From JADJNW01 sp964523725 (GTDB lineage: Bacteria > Bacteroidota > Bacteroidia > Chitinophagales > Saprospiraceae), in contig CAZGAU010000025.1 of NCBI GenBank assembly GCA_964523725.1, forward strand, positions 1 to 45,052: a stretch of 45,052 bases of DNA, in the 5' to 3' direction. The position numbers were made by a program, and so were the translations under genes. Below, piece after piece: positions 26,463-34,684 of this stretch (position 1 is the first letter of the stretch; each line of letters begins with the position of its first letter). Under the pieces are notes generated by a model. It ran no database searches. It was not told the origin of the DNA and was given only the letters and a program-made list of their open reading frames with translations.

Positions 26463-27908
26463 ATGCCATACGAACAATATGAAACCGTGATCGGGCTGGA
26501 AGTGCATGTGCAACTTTCGACTCACAGTAAAGCTTTTTGTGGAGATGACGCCAGTTTCGGCGGAGACCCCAATACCCACGTGAGCGCCATTTCGCTGGGG
26601 CATCCGGGCACGCTGCCGCGTTTGAATCAAAAGCAAATTGAATTTGCGGTGAGGCTCGGTTTTGCCTTGCAAAGCGATATAAATTTGTACAGCACTTTTG
26701 ACCGGAAGAATTATTTCTACGCCGATTTGCCAAAAGGCTACCAAATTACGCAAGATAGACGCCCCATCTGCATTGGCGGGCATCTGGACATTCCGACCGG
26801 GAATGGTCTGAAAAAAATCCGCATCCATCATGTGCATATGGAGGAAGACGCCGGAAAATCCATGCACGACGCGGATCCCAAAGATTCGCTCATCGACCTG
26901 AACCGCGCCGGGGTGCCCCTCTTGGAAATTGTAACCGAACCCGACCTACGCTCCGCTGATGAAGTAGATGCTTTTATGACCGCCATGCGCCAATTGGTGC
27001 GTTATTTAGATATTTCAGATGGGAATATGGAAGAAGGTTCAATGCGTTGTGATTGTAATATTTCGGTGCGAAAAAAGGGCGAAACCAAACTGAATAACCG
27101 TTGCGAAGTCAAGAATCTCAACTCGATGCGCTTTGCAAAAAGAGCTATTGAATACGAAGTAAAACGCCAGATCGACCTGCTCGAAGCCGGAAAAACAGTG
27201 GAACAGCAAACACTGAACTTTGATCCTGAAACCGGTATTACCGCTCCCCTGCGCAGCAAGGAAGATGCGCATGACTACCGTTATTTCCCGGAGCCAGACT
27301 TGCCGCCGGTGGTCATTACACCAGATTTTTTACAAAATGTAAAGTCAAAACTGGCGCCACTGCCCTGGGCATTGCGGAAGCACTTCATATCGGAATTCTC
27401 CTTACCGGAATATGATGCGAATTTATTAACAGAAGAAAAAGAAACGGCTTTGTTTTTCATGGAATTGGCAAAACATGATATAAATTATAAATCCGGAGCC
27501 AATTTAATTATAAACAAAATATTGCCCTGGTGCAATGAACAAAAGCTGGAAATCGGGCAATTTCCATTGGTTTTCAAGCAATTAGCCGCGTTCATTCAGC
27601 TGATTGATGAAGGTAAGGTGAGCAATTCCAACGCTTATCAGCGGATTTTTCCGCAATTGATCGAGCAACCGGAACGTTCTCCTTTAGAAATTGCAAAAGA
27701 ATTGAATTTGATTCAGACTGCCGACGAGGATTTTCTGGAGAAAATTGTGGATGAGGTGTTGGCAAAAAATCCGGATAAAGTGGGCGCTTATCAAAAAGGG
27801 AAAAAGGGCTTGCTGGGCTTCTTTGTGGGCGAAGTGATGCGCCAGTCCAAAGGCAAAGCGGAACCAAAGACGACCAATGCGCTGTTGATTAAAAAATTAG
27901 AAAATTAA
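26463..27908 (+). CDS. gatB: Asp-tRNA(Asn)/Glu-tRNA(Gln) amidotransferase subunit B
   Basis: A 481-residue subunit of the GatCAB complex, which converts misacylated Glu-tRNA(Gln) and Asp-tRNA(Asn) to the correct amide forms. Typical segments are YETVIGLEVHVQLST, YFYADLPKGYQITQ, HMEEDAGKSMH, SLIDLNRAGVPLLEIVTEPDLRS, and DYRYFPEPDLPPV. The C-terminal GatB/Yqey tRNA-binding tail ends GEVMRQSKGKAEPK. Length matches the family norm (about 475-485). gatA and gatC are not in the window. Confidence 0.96.
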   Translation: MPYEQYETVIGLEVHVQLSTHSKAFCGDDASFGGDPNTHVSAISLGHPGTLPRLNQKQIEFAVRLGFALQSDINLYSTFDRKNYFYADLPKGYQITQDRRPICIGGHLDIPTGNGLKKIRIHHVHMEEDAGKSMHDADPKDSLIDLNRAGVPLLEIVTEPDLRSADEVDAFMTAMRQLVRYLDISDGNMEEGSMRCDCNISVRKKGETKLNNRCEVKNLNSMRFAKRAIEYEVKRQIDLLEAGKTVEQQTLNFDPETGITAPLRSKEDAHDYRYFPEPDLPPVVITPDFLQNVKSKLAPLPWALRKHFISEFSLPEYDANLLTEEKETALFFMELAKHDINYKSGANLIINKILPWCNEQKLEIGQFPLVFKQLAAFIQLIDEGKVSNSNAYQRIFPQLIEQPERSPLEIAKELNLIQTADEDFLEKIVDEVLAKNPDKVGAYQKGKKGLLGFFVGEVMRQSKGKAEPKTTNALLIKKLEN

Positions 27909-27909
27909 T

Positions 27910-27934
27910 CTGGCGCATCTCCAAGATGTGCCAG
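27910..27934 (+). repeat. REP-like hairpin 1
   Basis: CTGGCGCATCT, loop CCA, AGATGTGCCAG: an 11-bp stem with a single G-T pair at stem position 6. It starts 1 bp after the gatB stop, so it may also serve as that gene's transcript end. Confidence 0.75.
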
Positions 27935-27963
27935 ATGTATTATATTTAGTGTGCAACTTTAAA

Positions 27964-27990
27964 TTTGGCACACTTTTGAAGTGCGCCAAA
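27964..27990 (-). repeat. REP-like hairpin 2
   Basis: TTTGGCACACTT, loop TTG, AAGTGCGCCAAA: a 12-bp stem with one A-C mismatch (G-T on the minus strand) at the same distance from the loop as in hairpin 1. The stem sequence differs but the pairing is preserved. Confidence 0.7.
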
Positions 27991-28010
27991 TCAATTTCAA
28001 AAACAAATTT

Positions 28011-28610
28011 ATGCAGTTACACGCGAATGAAATTTACCACATTTATAATCGTGGTAATAACAGAGAATTGATTTTTTACAAGCCGGAGAATTATTTATAT
28101 TTTTTACAAAAAATCGAAAAATATCTCTGTCCTTTTTGTGAAATTTTATGCTATTGCTTAATGCCAAATCACTTTCATTTACTAATTTACACTACGAATA
28201 CTACCGTAGCATTGAGCGATCAAAAAACCGGCGTGCCAATGAATAATTTTGCGTATGGTTTGAAATTATTACTTAGTTCTTACGCAAAAGCGATTAATAA
28301 ACAGGAAAAGCGGCAGGGTTCTTTATTTACCCAAAATACATACAGCGTTCAGGTGAGTAAGGATAGTACATTCAAAGATTATGCGTTATGGTGTTTTTAT
28401 TATATTCATCAAAATCCGGTAAAAGCAGGCTTGGTACAAAATATGATAGATTGGGAATTTTCATCGTTTCAAGATTTTAAAAGAGCAAGTAGTATTTCTA
28501 TTTGCAATAAAGAATTGGCGAACAAGCTTTTATACTTACAAGAGAACGAATGGGTATTTGAAGAAAAAAATGATATCCCTGAAAAAATTATAAATAAGCT
28601 GCAAATATAA
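28011..28610 (+). CDS. REP-associated tyrosine transposase (RAYT, Y1 family)
   Basis: A 199-residue single-strand DNA endonuclease of the HUH/Y1 type. The HUH metal motif is H54-F-H56 in LMPNHFHLLIY. The candidate nucleophile is Y91 in SSYAKAINK, and QGSLFTQNTYSVQV and YYIHQNPVKAGLV are typical RAYT segments. I use the ATG at 28011; an upstream GTG at 27981 lies inside a REP hairpin arm. RAYTs cut and join REP hairpins and may spread or maintain them. Hairpins of one design flank this gene on both sides, so it is probably functional or was recently. It follows gatB in the same orientation but is not part of that function. Confidence 0.92.
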   Translation: MQLHANEIYHIYNRGNNRELIFYKPENYLYFLQKIEKYLCPFCEILCYCLMPNHFHLLIYTTNTTVALSDQKTGVPMNNFAYGLKLLLSSYAKAINKQEKRQGSLFTQNTYSVQVSKDSTFKDYALWCFYYIHQNPVKAGLVQNMIDWEFSSFQDFKRASSISICNKELANKLLYLQENEWVFEEKNDIPEKIINKLQI

Positions 28611-28611
28611 A

Positions 28612-28640
28612 ATGTGCCACATCTCAGAGATGCGGCACAT
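28612..28640 (-). repeat. REP-like hairpin 3
   Basis: ATGTGCCACATCT, loop CAG, AGATGCGGCACAT: a 13-bp stem with one A-C mismatch (G-T on the minus strand). Read on the minus strand its core GCATCT / AGATGT equals that of hairpin 1, so the two flanking copies are inverted relative to each other. Confidence 0.75.
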
Positions 28641-28661
28641 CCAGCGCATAAATAATTTACT

Positions 28662-28997
28662 ATGTTTGACGAGCAGGAAGAACAACTCAAGCGTTATTAC
28701 AGCATCAGCGAAGTGGCAGACATGTTCGGCGTGTCGAAGTCACTCATCCGCTTTTGGGAAAGCGAGTTTGAAATCCTGAAACCGCATAAGAACAGCAAGG
28801 GTGACCGTCGTTTCACGCAGCAAAACCTGGAGCAACTCCAAACGATTTACCACCTGGTGAAAGAGCGCGGCTTTACCCTCAGCGGCGCCAAGCAGGAAAT
28901 TAAAGACCGCCAGCAACGCGAAAAAGACAAGAAGGAAATCATTGAAACGCTGGAAAGATTGAAGGAGGGACTACATGGATTAAAGGATAAATTGTAA
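28662..28997 (+). CDS. MerR family transcriptional regulator
   Basis: A 111-residue regulator. The N-terminal winged helix-turn-helix is RYYSISEVADMFGVSKSLIRFWESEFEILKPHKNSKGDRRFTQQNLEQL (about 11-60), matching MerR/HTH_17-like proteins. The rest is a charged helix (LVKERGFTLSGAKQEIKDRQQREKDKKEIIETLERLKEG) for dimerisation. There is no effector-binding domain or metal-binding Cys, so no inducer can be inferred. This short MerR form is widespread in Bacteroidota. It starts 21 bp after the third REP hairpin. Confidence 0.9.
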   Translation: MFDEQEEQLKRYYSISEVADMFGVSKSLIRFWESEFEILKPHKNSKGDRRFTQQNLEQLQTIYHLVKERGFTLSGAKQEIKDRQQREKDKKEIIETLERLKEGLHGLKDKL

Positions 28998-29041
28998 TAT
29001 ATCCAACCTTTTATTTACTACGACCTGTCCATCAAATAAAA

Positions 29042-29479
29042 ATGAGACCAATGAAACTCATATTGCAATTGTCACTTATCTTTTTAGCCTCTTTTTTATT
29101 TACAGCCTGCACATTGGATAATGCCGACATACTTCCTGGAGATTGGAAACTGATTCGAATTGAAACTTTGGCGGGTGATCTGATTCAAGTAAAGCAACCT
29201 TCTGATGTAAAAGGCGACGTCATATTGAAATTGCCAAACCCATTCCCGACCACATTTACCGGCAAGGCGGTCTGCAATGAGATTTTTGGTGAAATTGAAG
29301 TTATTGGAAATCAAGAAATTAAAGTAACAAGGTTTGGAGGTACCCTAATATATTGCCCAACATGGGGCCACGCGTTTGAAGATCGAATGAGGAATGTGAC
29401 AAGCTACGAAATTTCAGGAAAGAAATATTTGTACCTTCTCCTCGAAGAGGAGCGAATGGTTTTTAAAAAAGTGAGCTGA
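29042..29479 (+). CDS. META/HslJ-like lipoprotein
   Basis: A 145-residue exported lipoprotein. The signal peptide ends FLFTAC with the lipidated Cys at about 23; an alternative ATG at 29051 changes only three residues. The mature part, ILPGDWKLIRIETLAGD, KAVCNEIFGEIEVIG, FGGTLIYCPTWGHAFEDRM and YEISGKKYLYLLLEEERMVF, follows the META-domain order of small HslJ-type proteins: W-x-L, C-N, T-x-x-x-C, E at the helix and a terminal L-x-L-F strand. Function is unknown. It converges with the ABC ATPase gene. Confidence 0.75.
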   Translation: MRPMKLILQLSLIFLASFLFTACTLDNADILPGDWKLIRIETLAGDLIQVKQPSDVKGDVILKLPNPFPTTFTGKAVCNEIFGEIEVIGNQEIKVTRFGGTLIYCPTWGHAFEDRMRNVTSYEISGKKYLYLLLEEERMVFKKVS

Positions 29480-29496
29480 ACATAGTATCCAAAGGA

Positions 29497-30120
29497 TTAT
29501 TTTTTAAACTCCAGAATATTCACCTTTTCCTTGCAAAAGAAAAAATCCTCTTCCACGTTGGAAGCCACGATGGTCAGGCGTTCTGGGCTTACAAATTCCC
29601 GAATCAGGGATTGATACCATTCCACGCCCTGGCGATCAAGCGTAGCGGTGGGTTCGTCCAGCAGGAGCAAGTTCGTATCCGAGCAAATAGCGAGCGCCAG
29701 CTTGAGGCGTTGCTTCATACCCGAAGAAAAATGGCGAACCGGCTTGTTCCGGGCGCGTTCGAACCCAAGTGTAGCAATGATATCCTCCGGTTGCTGGTTT
29801 TTGATAAAATTTTTGAACTTTTGATGAAATTGCAAAGCTTCCAGAAGCGTAAATTCCTCGATCAAATCAATGTATGGCGCGGCGTAGCTCAGGTGGCGAT
29901 AGACTTCTTCAGATGGTAATTTCCGGTTTTCCGAAAAAAACGCAATGTTACCTTTGGTAGGTGTAAGATGCCCGGAGAGGATTTTCAGCAAAGTCGATTT
30001 TCCCGAGCCATTGGGCCCCGTAATGGCATAAGCCTTGTCGGCATTGAAGTTCAGACTCACGTTGCGCAGCACCCATTCGAGTTTGTAGCGCTTGGCAATA
30101 TCTTTTAATTCAATCCTCAT
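29497..30120 (-). CDS. ABC transporter ATP-binding protein at the end of the lipid A operon
   Basis: A 207-residue ATPase. Walker A GPNGSGKST is at 35-43, signature SSGMK at 132-136 (FSSGMKQRLKLALA), and Walker B LLLLDEPTATLD from 151. Length and sequence match stand-alone CcmA-type ATPases that pair with a separate permease. No permease is found in the window. It begins 3 bp after lpxA and is the last gene of the lpxD-lpxC/fabZ-lpxA transcript, so a role in envelope transport is possible, although only the linkage supports it. Confidence 0.9.
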   Translation of the reverse strand: MRIELKDIAKRYKLEWVLRNVSLNFNADKAYAITGPNGSGKSTLLKILSGHLTPTKGNIAFFSENRKLPSEEVYRHLSYAAPYIDLIEEFTLLEALQFHQKFKNFIKNQQPEDIIATLGFERARNKPVRHFSSGMKQRLKLALAICSDTNLLLLDEPTATLDRQGVEWYQSLIREFVSPERLTIVASNVEEDFFFCKEKVNILEFKK

Positions 30121-30123
30121 TTT

Positions 30124-30969
30124 TTAATCCTCGTCCCTTACGCCTCTTTCTTCGTTCTTGACCTTGCTGCCATTAATCTGGCGGAAGCCTTTCATAATAC
30201 CGACTTCGTTGGAAACCGCTTCTTTGACAAAAGACATGATCCGGTCGCGTTCGCCGCTTTGTTCGATTTCCTGATGGATAATTTCGATTGCGTTGGAAAC
30301 CTTATAACCCTTCACAAACAGAATGCGATATATATCCTGAATATGATTAATTTGTTCCGGGGTAAATCCACGGCGTTGCAGACCAATCACATTGACACCG
30401 GCATAAGAAAGTGGTTCCCGGGCAGCTTTTACAAAAGGCGGCACATGCTTGCGCACCAGTGAGCCACCGGCTACAAAACTATGCGCACCGATGTTGATAA
30501 ACTGCTGCACTGCGACCAGACCTTCCAGTATAGCCCAGTCTTCAATTTCCACGTGCCCGGCCAGGTTGACGTTGTTGGCAAGAATTACGTGATCACCCAG
30601 CAAACAGTCATGCGCCACATGCACATAAGCCATTAACAGACAATACTTTCCAATAACCGTGCGGTGAGCATAAGCCGTACCGCGGTTGATGGTGGCATAT
30701 TCTCTCACGGTAGTAAAATCACCAATTTCTGCGGTGGTTGGTTCCCCCTGAAATTTGAGATCCTGAGGAATAGCAGAGATGACCGCCCCCGGGAAAATGC
30801 GGCAATTTTTGCCGATGCGGGCGCCGTTATAAACCGTAACATGTGAGCCAATCCAGGTATTATCGCCGATAATAACATCTTTGTCTACAAAACAAAATGG
30901 TCCAATTTCGACGTTCTCCCCGATTTTGGCTTCGGGATGGATGACCGATAGGGAGTGAATATTATTCAT
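30124..30969 (-). CDS. lpxA: Acyl-[ACP]--UDP-N-acetylglucosamine O-acyltransferase
   Basis: A 281-residue left-handed beta-helix acyltransferase catalysing the first step of lipid A synthesis (3-O-acylation of UDP-GlcNAc). Hexapeptide repeats run from HPEAKIGENVEIGPF through VEIEDWAILEGLVAVQQF. The catalytic His is H120 in YVHVAHDCLLG. The C-terminal helical part starts around residue 190 (NVIGLQRRGF) and ends in a charged tail NEERGVRDED, slightly longer than the usual ~260. The ATG lies 1 bp after the lpxC-fabZ stop (tight coupling). Confidence 0.95.
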   Translation of the reverse strand: MNNIHSLSVIHPEAKIGENVEIGPFCFVDKDVIIGDNTWIGSHVTVYNGARIGKNCRIFPGAVISAIPQDLKFQGEPTTAEIGDFTTVREYATINRGTAYAHRTVIGKYCLLMAYVHVAHDCLLGDHVILANNVNLAGHVEIEDWAILEGLVAVQQFINIGAHSFVAGGSLVRKHVPPFVKAAREPLSYAGVNVIGLQRRGFTPEQINHIQDIYRILFVKGYKVSNAIEIIHQEIEQSGERDRIMSFVKEAVSNEVGIMKGFRQINGSKVKNEERGVRDED

Positions 30970-30970
30970 T

Positions 30971-32362
30971 TTAAGAGCGCTTGACGATTTGAGCAGTTAA
31001 TTCAGCTTCAGATACAATTTTGTTCCCAACATAAGCAGTGCCATACATCTGGCAAATGCCCCGCCGAATGGGCGCAAGCAATTCCATTTTAAACAGCACC
31101 GTGTCCCCAGGAACAACTTTATGTTTGAATTTAGCATTTTCGATTTTCAAAAAATAGGTATCCCAATTTCCCGGGTCTTCTACGGTAGAAAGCGCCAGGA
31201 TACCGCCGGTTTGCGCCATGGCTTCGATCTGAAGTACACCGGGCATAACAGGGTTATTGGGGAAATGCCCCTGAAAATAATACTCATTAAAAGTGATGTT
31301 CTTGACGCCCACTACATGCGTATCCGACAATTCAATCACTTTATCAATAAGCAAAAACGGGTAACGGTGGGGCAGCCACTCCGAAATTTGTACCGTATTG
31401 AATAAGGGTTCCTGGTCAGGGTCGTATTTGGGTTTACCTTTCAGCTTTTTTTGCTCAAGGTAGTGCTTCTTCAAAATTTTGGTAAATTCTACATTGGTTC
31501 GGTGACCTGGCTTGGTAGCTACGATCCGGCCTTTGATCGGCACGCCGAGCAAGGCCACATCACCGATCACGTCGAGCAATTTATGGCGCGCCGGTTCATT
31601 TGTAAAATGCAGCTTTAGGGTATTCAAAATACCTGTGTCTTCTACCTTTACACTGGGTTTGCCCAGCAATTTTGCAAGCTGGTCTAATTTTGCCTGCTCC
31701 ACCGGACGATCAACGATAACGATTGCGTTATCCAGATCACCGCCTTTGATCAGGTTTTGCTTGTATAAATACTCCAGTTCATGCAAGAAAACGAAGGTAC
31801 GGCAGGGTGCAATATCCTGTTCGTATTCATCGAGGCTTTTCAAAGAGGCAAACTGCTGTCCCAATACCGGCGAATTAAAATCGATCAAGGTCGTCACCTC
31901 AAAAGTATCGGAAGGCAGGGCCATCATCTCCGAGCCGGTGGCTTCATCATGATAAATGATCGGTTCCTCGATTTCAAAGTACTCGCGCGTTTCCTCCTGC
32001 TCTTCGATACCGGCTTCCCGAAGCGCTTTAACAAACGGTGCAGCGCTACCATCCATTATAGGTGTTTCTGGTCCGTCCAGTTCGATGAGCGTATTGTCAA
32101 TCTTTAGCCCTGCCAATGCGGACAAGACATGTTCTACAGTATTGATTTGCGCTTTGCCCACTTCGATGGTAGTACCTCTTTGAGTAGAGACAACGCGATT
32201 TACATCTGCATTAACAACCGGCTGATCGTCCAGATCAATACGCTGGAATTTACATCCATGATTTGCTGGGGCTGGCTTGAACGTCAAGGTGACTGTTTTG
32301 CCGGTATGCAAACCTACTCCACTTACGGAGACCGATTTTTTAATCGTGTGCTGTTTCGACAT
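30971..32362 (-). CDS. lpxC/fabZ: Fused LpxC deacetylase / FabZ 3-hydroxyacyl-ACP dehydratase
   Basis: A 463-residue bifunctional enzyme typical of Bacteroidota. Residues 1-305 are LpxC, the zinc-dependent UDP-3-O-acyl-GlcNAc deacetylase: zinc ligands H78 (NTVEHVLSAL), H260 and D264 (RHKLLDVIGD), and catalytic H287 (KPGHRTN). Residues about 320-463 are FabZ, which dehydrates 3-hydroxyacyl-ACP for fatty acid synthesis: H366 (GHFPNNPVMPG) and E380 (LQIEAMAQTGG). The fusion puts the branch point for hydroxyacyl-ACP between lipid A and phospholipids in one protein. A TAnnTTTG box lies 30 bp upstream. Confidence 0.96.
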   Translation of the reverse strand: MSKQHTIKKSVSVSGVGLHTGKTVTLTFKPAPANHGCKFQRIDLDDQPVVNADVNRVVSTQRGTTIEVGKAQINTVEHVLSALAGLKIDNTLIELDGPETPIMDGSAAPFVKALREAGIEEQEETREYFEIEEPIIYHDEATGSEMMALPSDTFEVTTLIDFNSPVLGQQFASLKSLDEYEQDIAPCRTFVFLHELEYLYKQNLIKGGDLDNAIVIVDRPVEQAKLDQLAKLLGKPSVKVEDTGILNTLKLHFTNEPARHKLLDVIGDVALLGVPIKGRIVATKPGHRTNVEFTKILKKHYLEQKKLKGKPKYDPDQEPLFNTVQISEWLPHRYPFLLIDKVIELSDTHVVGVKNITFNEYYFQGHFPNNPVMPGVLQIEAMAQTGGILALSTVEDPGNWDTYFLKIENAKFKHKVVPGDTVLFKMELLAPIRRGICQMYGTAYVGNKIVSEAELTAQIVKRS

Positions 32363-32391
32363 ATCTGCTATCGGCTAGTGTTTTTTTGTTG

Positions 32392-32399
32392 CAAAGATA
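32392..32399 (-). promoter_or_regulatory. Candidate -7 box before lpxC-fabZ
   Basis: The minus strand reads TATCTTTG, an exact match, giving a leader of about 26 nt. It would be an internal promoter in the lpx operon, since lpxD ends about 160 bp upstream. Confidence 0.5.
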
Positions 32400-32561
32400 A
32401 ACGTTTTTGCGAGTGTGCTGCTATCAGTATTGGATTCTAGCAACGGAGTTTTAGACGCTGGATACTTTTGCTGTGTCCAAAACGTTTGTTTTTTGTTGCG
32501 TCCGATGCAATTTTCTACATCAAACGGTTTTTTCGTATCCGCATTTCAGGAGTGCATTATT

Positions 32562-33605
32562 TTAATCAGAGGAACGTCCGTTGGTTTTGATTGTTTTTTC
32601 CAAATCCTTGATTAATTTATACAACTCTGGTAGTTTTTTAAAAACCGAATAAGATTTAATATAATCCTTATAAGGAATCGCCGGGGACCCGAAAAGCGCG
32701 GTATTAGGCTCCTTCACATTAGACGCAATGCCGCTTTGAGCCTGAATTTGTGTGCCATCAGCTATGGTAATATGGCCGGCAAAACCAACCTGCCCGCCGA
32801 TTCGACAATTCCTACCAATTTTAGTACTCCCTGCTATACCCGCCTGCGCAGCGATCACTGTATTTTCGCCAATTTCTACATTATGCGCAATCTGAATAAG
32901 GTTATCGAGTTTCACACCTGAACGAATAACCGTGGAACCCATGGTAGCCCGGTCAATCGTTGTACCTGAGCCAATTTCAACATTATTTTCGATTATCACA
33001 TTCCCTGTTTGGGGAATTTTTTTGTATGTCCCATCTGTCGTTGGAGCAAAGCCAAAGCCATCACTGCCAATCACTACATTCGGGTAAATGACACAATTAT
33101 CTCCGATTATACAATCGTGCAATATCTTTGCTCCAGGATAAACGGTCACATTTTTGCCCAGTTCCACATTATTGCCAATGTAAACCTGCATGGCAATATT
33201 ACAACCATCGCCAATGCGGGCATTTTCATCAATCACAGCAAATACACCAACCGATACATCCTTGCCCAGCATGGCCGAAGGATGCACAAAAGCCTTTTCG
33301 GAGATACCCGAACGGACTTTCATTTGGTTGCCAAACTTTTCCAGTAAGAATGAAAGTGAACTGTAAACGTTCTCCACCCGGATAAGGGTTGCCGATACAG
33401 GTCGTTTGGGTTGGAAATCCTGACTCACCAGCAGAACCGAGGCAGTCGTCTTGTAAGCGAATTCCTCGTATTTGTCATTAGCCAAAAAAGTGATCGTTCC
33501 AACGCCCCCCTCCTCAATTTTACTCGGACGGTTCACAACCACATCAGGGTCGCCTTCCACAATTCCATTCAGTAATTGCGCTATTTCACGTGCTGACAGT
33601 TGCAT
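32562..33605 (-). CDS. lpxD: UDP-3-O-(3-hydroxyacyl)glucosamine N-acyltransferase
   Basis: A 347-residue enzyme of the third lipid A step. An N-terminal uridine-binding domain (MQLSAREIAQLLNGIVEGDPDVVV...) precedes hexapeptide beta-helix repeats (IGNNVELGKNVTVYPGAKI, IGDNCVIYPNVVIGSDGFGF). The catalytic His is H241 in LIQIAHNVEIG. The C-terminal helix (YKDYIKSYSVFKKLPELYKLIKDLEK) is typical. It lies upstream of lpxC-fabZ on the same strand, with a 200-bp gap holding a second promoter box. Its own -7 box is so close to the ATG that a leaderless mRNA is predicted. Confidence 0.95.
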   Translation of the reverse strand: MQLSAREIAQLLNGIVEGDPDVVVNRPSKIEEGGVGTITFLANDKYEEFAYKTTASVLLVSQDFQPKRPVSATLIRVENVYSSLSFLLEKFGNQMKVRSGISEKAFVHPSAMLGKDVSVGVFAVIDENARIGDGCNIAMQVYIGNNVELGKNVTVYPGAKILHDCIIGDNCVIYPNVVIGSDGFGFAPTTDGTYKKIPQTGNVIIENNVEIGSGTTIDRATMGSTVIRSGVKLDNLIQIAHNVEIGENTVIAAQAGIAGSTKIGRNCRIGGQVGFAGHITIADGTQIQAQSGIASNVKEPNTALFGSPAIPYKDYIKSYSVFKKLPELYKLIKDLEKTIKTNGRSSD

Positions 33606-33609
33606 GGAG

Positions 33610-33617
33610 CAAAGGTA
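33610..33617 (-). promoter_or_regulatory. Candidate -7 box of lpxD, 4 bp from the start codon
   Basis: The minus strand reads TACCTTTG, an exact TAnnTTTG match. It ends 4 bp before the ATG at 33605, so transcription would begin at or next to the start codon. Confidence 0.45.
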
Positions 33618-33667
33618 GAAAAAAAGTTGGTATATTGGTTTTCGTTGCCTCGGTTTTCAGTCTATCC

Positions 33668-33726
33668 GAAGAAACCAGAAACCCAAACCAGAAACAAGAA
33701 ACCTTATACCAGAGACCTCAAACCTA
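33668..33726. repeat. Word repeat upstream of hemC
   Basis: AAACCAGAAAC occurs twice (33672-33682, 33685-33695), followed by AAGAAACC, ACCAGAGACC and CAAACC variants. It fills most of the lpxD-hemC gap. Confidence 0.6.
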
Positions 33727-33736
33727 AATAGTTGTT

Positions 33737-33744
33737 TATCTTTG
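33737..33744 (+). promoter_or_regulatory. -7 box of the hemC-hemD operon
   Basis: TATCTTTG is an exact match. The predicted start is near 33748, 12-13 nt before the TTG start codon of hemC, which supports that unusual start. Confidence 0.55.
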
Positions 33745-33760
33745 CGAAAAAATTTCAGCC

Positions 33761-34657
33761 TTGAGTAAAGTAATAAAAATTGGTACGCGAGGAAGCAAAC
33801 TAGCGCTCTGGCAAGCGGATTTCACCCAACAACAACTGGCGACTGCGGGCGTGCAAAGCGAATTGGTCATCATTAAGACCAAGGGCGATCAGATGCAACA
33901 CCTGAGTTTTGATAAAATCGAAGGGAAAGGTTTTTTCACGAAGGAAATCGAGGATGCGCTGCTGCGCGGCGATGTGGATATGGCGGTGCATTCGATGAAA
34001 GATTTGCCGACGACGCAGCCCCCGGGCCTCGCAGTGACGGCAGTCTCCTATCGCGACAATCCTGCTGACTGGCTGATCATAAGACCCGATGCCAAACAGG
34101 ATGGTCAATTATTCCAGTTAAAACAAGATGCGATCGTCGGAACTTCTTCGGCACGACGCAAGGCACAACTGCTTGATTTTAGAAAAGATATACAAGTCAA
34201 AGACATTCGAGGCAACGTACCTACCCGCCTTGAAAAATTACAAAATGGTGACTTTGACGCGATTCTTCTGGCGGCAGCAGGCTTGAGTCGTTTGAATCTC
34301 GATTTGTCGGGCTTTCATGTAGTACACTTCAATCCAAAGGAATTTATTCCGGCGCCGGCTCAGGGCGTACTGGCTTTCCAAACTGCTGCCGATAACCTCG
34401 AAGTGCGCCGGATTCTAAAACAAATTCACCATTCTGAAGTGTCGGCGATCACCAATGTAGAACGCAAGGTGCTCAAACTTATGGAAGGAGGCTGCCACAT
34501 GCCTTTGGGCGTGTATTGTGAGCGCGACGAGCAGGGTAACTACCACGTGTGGGCGGCGATGGCAGATACCTGGGATGCCCCATTGAAGCGAGCAAGATTG
34601 TCTTCAAGTACAAGTTTTAATCTTGCAGAGCAAATTGTTAAGCTATTGAAATCATAA
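33761..34657 (+). CDS. hemC: Hydroxymethylbilane synthase (porphobilinogen deaminase)
   Basis: A 298-residue heme-pathway enzyme that joins four porphobilinogen units into hydroxymethylbilane. Typical segments are IKIGTRGSKLALWQAD, MAVHSMKDLPT, VGTSSARRKAQLL, DIRGNVPTRLEKL and PAPAQGVLAFQ. The Cys carrying the dipyrromethane cofactor is C245 in EGGCHMPLG. The start is TTG: the conserved IGTRGS block begins 7 codons later, no ATG or GTG is available between the promoter box and that block, and the box at 33737 leaves a 12-nt leader. hemD follows 27 bp downstream. Confidence 0.94.
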   Translation: MSKVIKIGTRGSKLALWQADFTQQQLATAGVQSELVIIKTKGDQMQHLSFDKIEGKGFFTKEIEDALLRGDVDMAVHSMKDLPTTQPPGLAVTAVSYRDNPADWLIIRPDAKQDGQLFQLKQDAIVGTSSARRKAQLLDFRKDIQVKDIRGNVPTRLEKLQNGDFDAILLAAAGLSRLNLDLSGFHVVHFNPKEFIPAPAQGVLAFQTAADNLEVRRILKQIHHSEVSAITNVERKVLKLMEGGCHMPLGVYCERDEQGNYHVWAAMADTWDAPLKRARLSSSTSFNLAEQIVKLLKS

Positions 34658-34684
34658 AATGTATTGATAACCAGCAATTTATAA

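Larger units (their letters stand above)
27910..28640 (+). mobile_element. RAYT transposase gene with flanking REP-like hairpins
   Basis: The unit consists of two REP-like hairpins upstream (27910-27934, 27964-27990), the Y1 transposase gene and one hairpin immediately downstream (28612-28640). It is inserted between gatB and a merR-type gene. There are no IS-type terminal inverted repeats or target duplications, as expected for REP-associated tyrosine transposases. Confidence 0.75.

Noticed and set aside
27981..28010. Upstream GTG start for the RAYT transposase
   Set aside because: The GTG lies inside a REP hairpin arm; the ATG at 28011 gives the normal family N-terminus.
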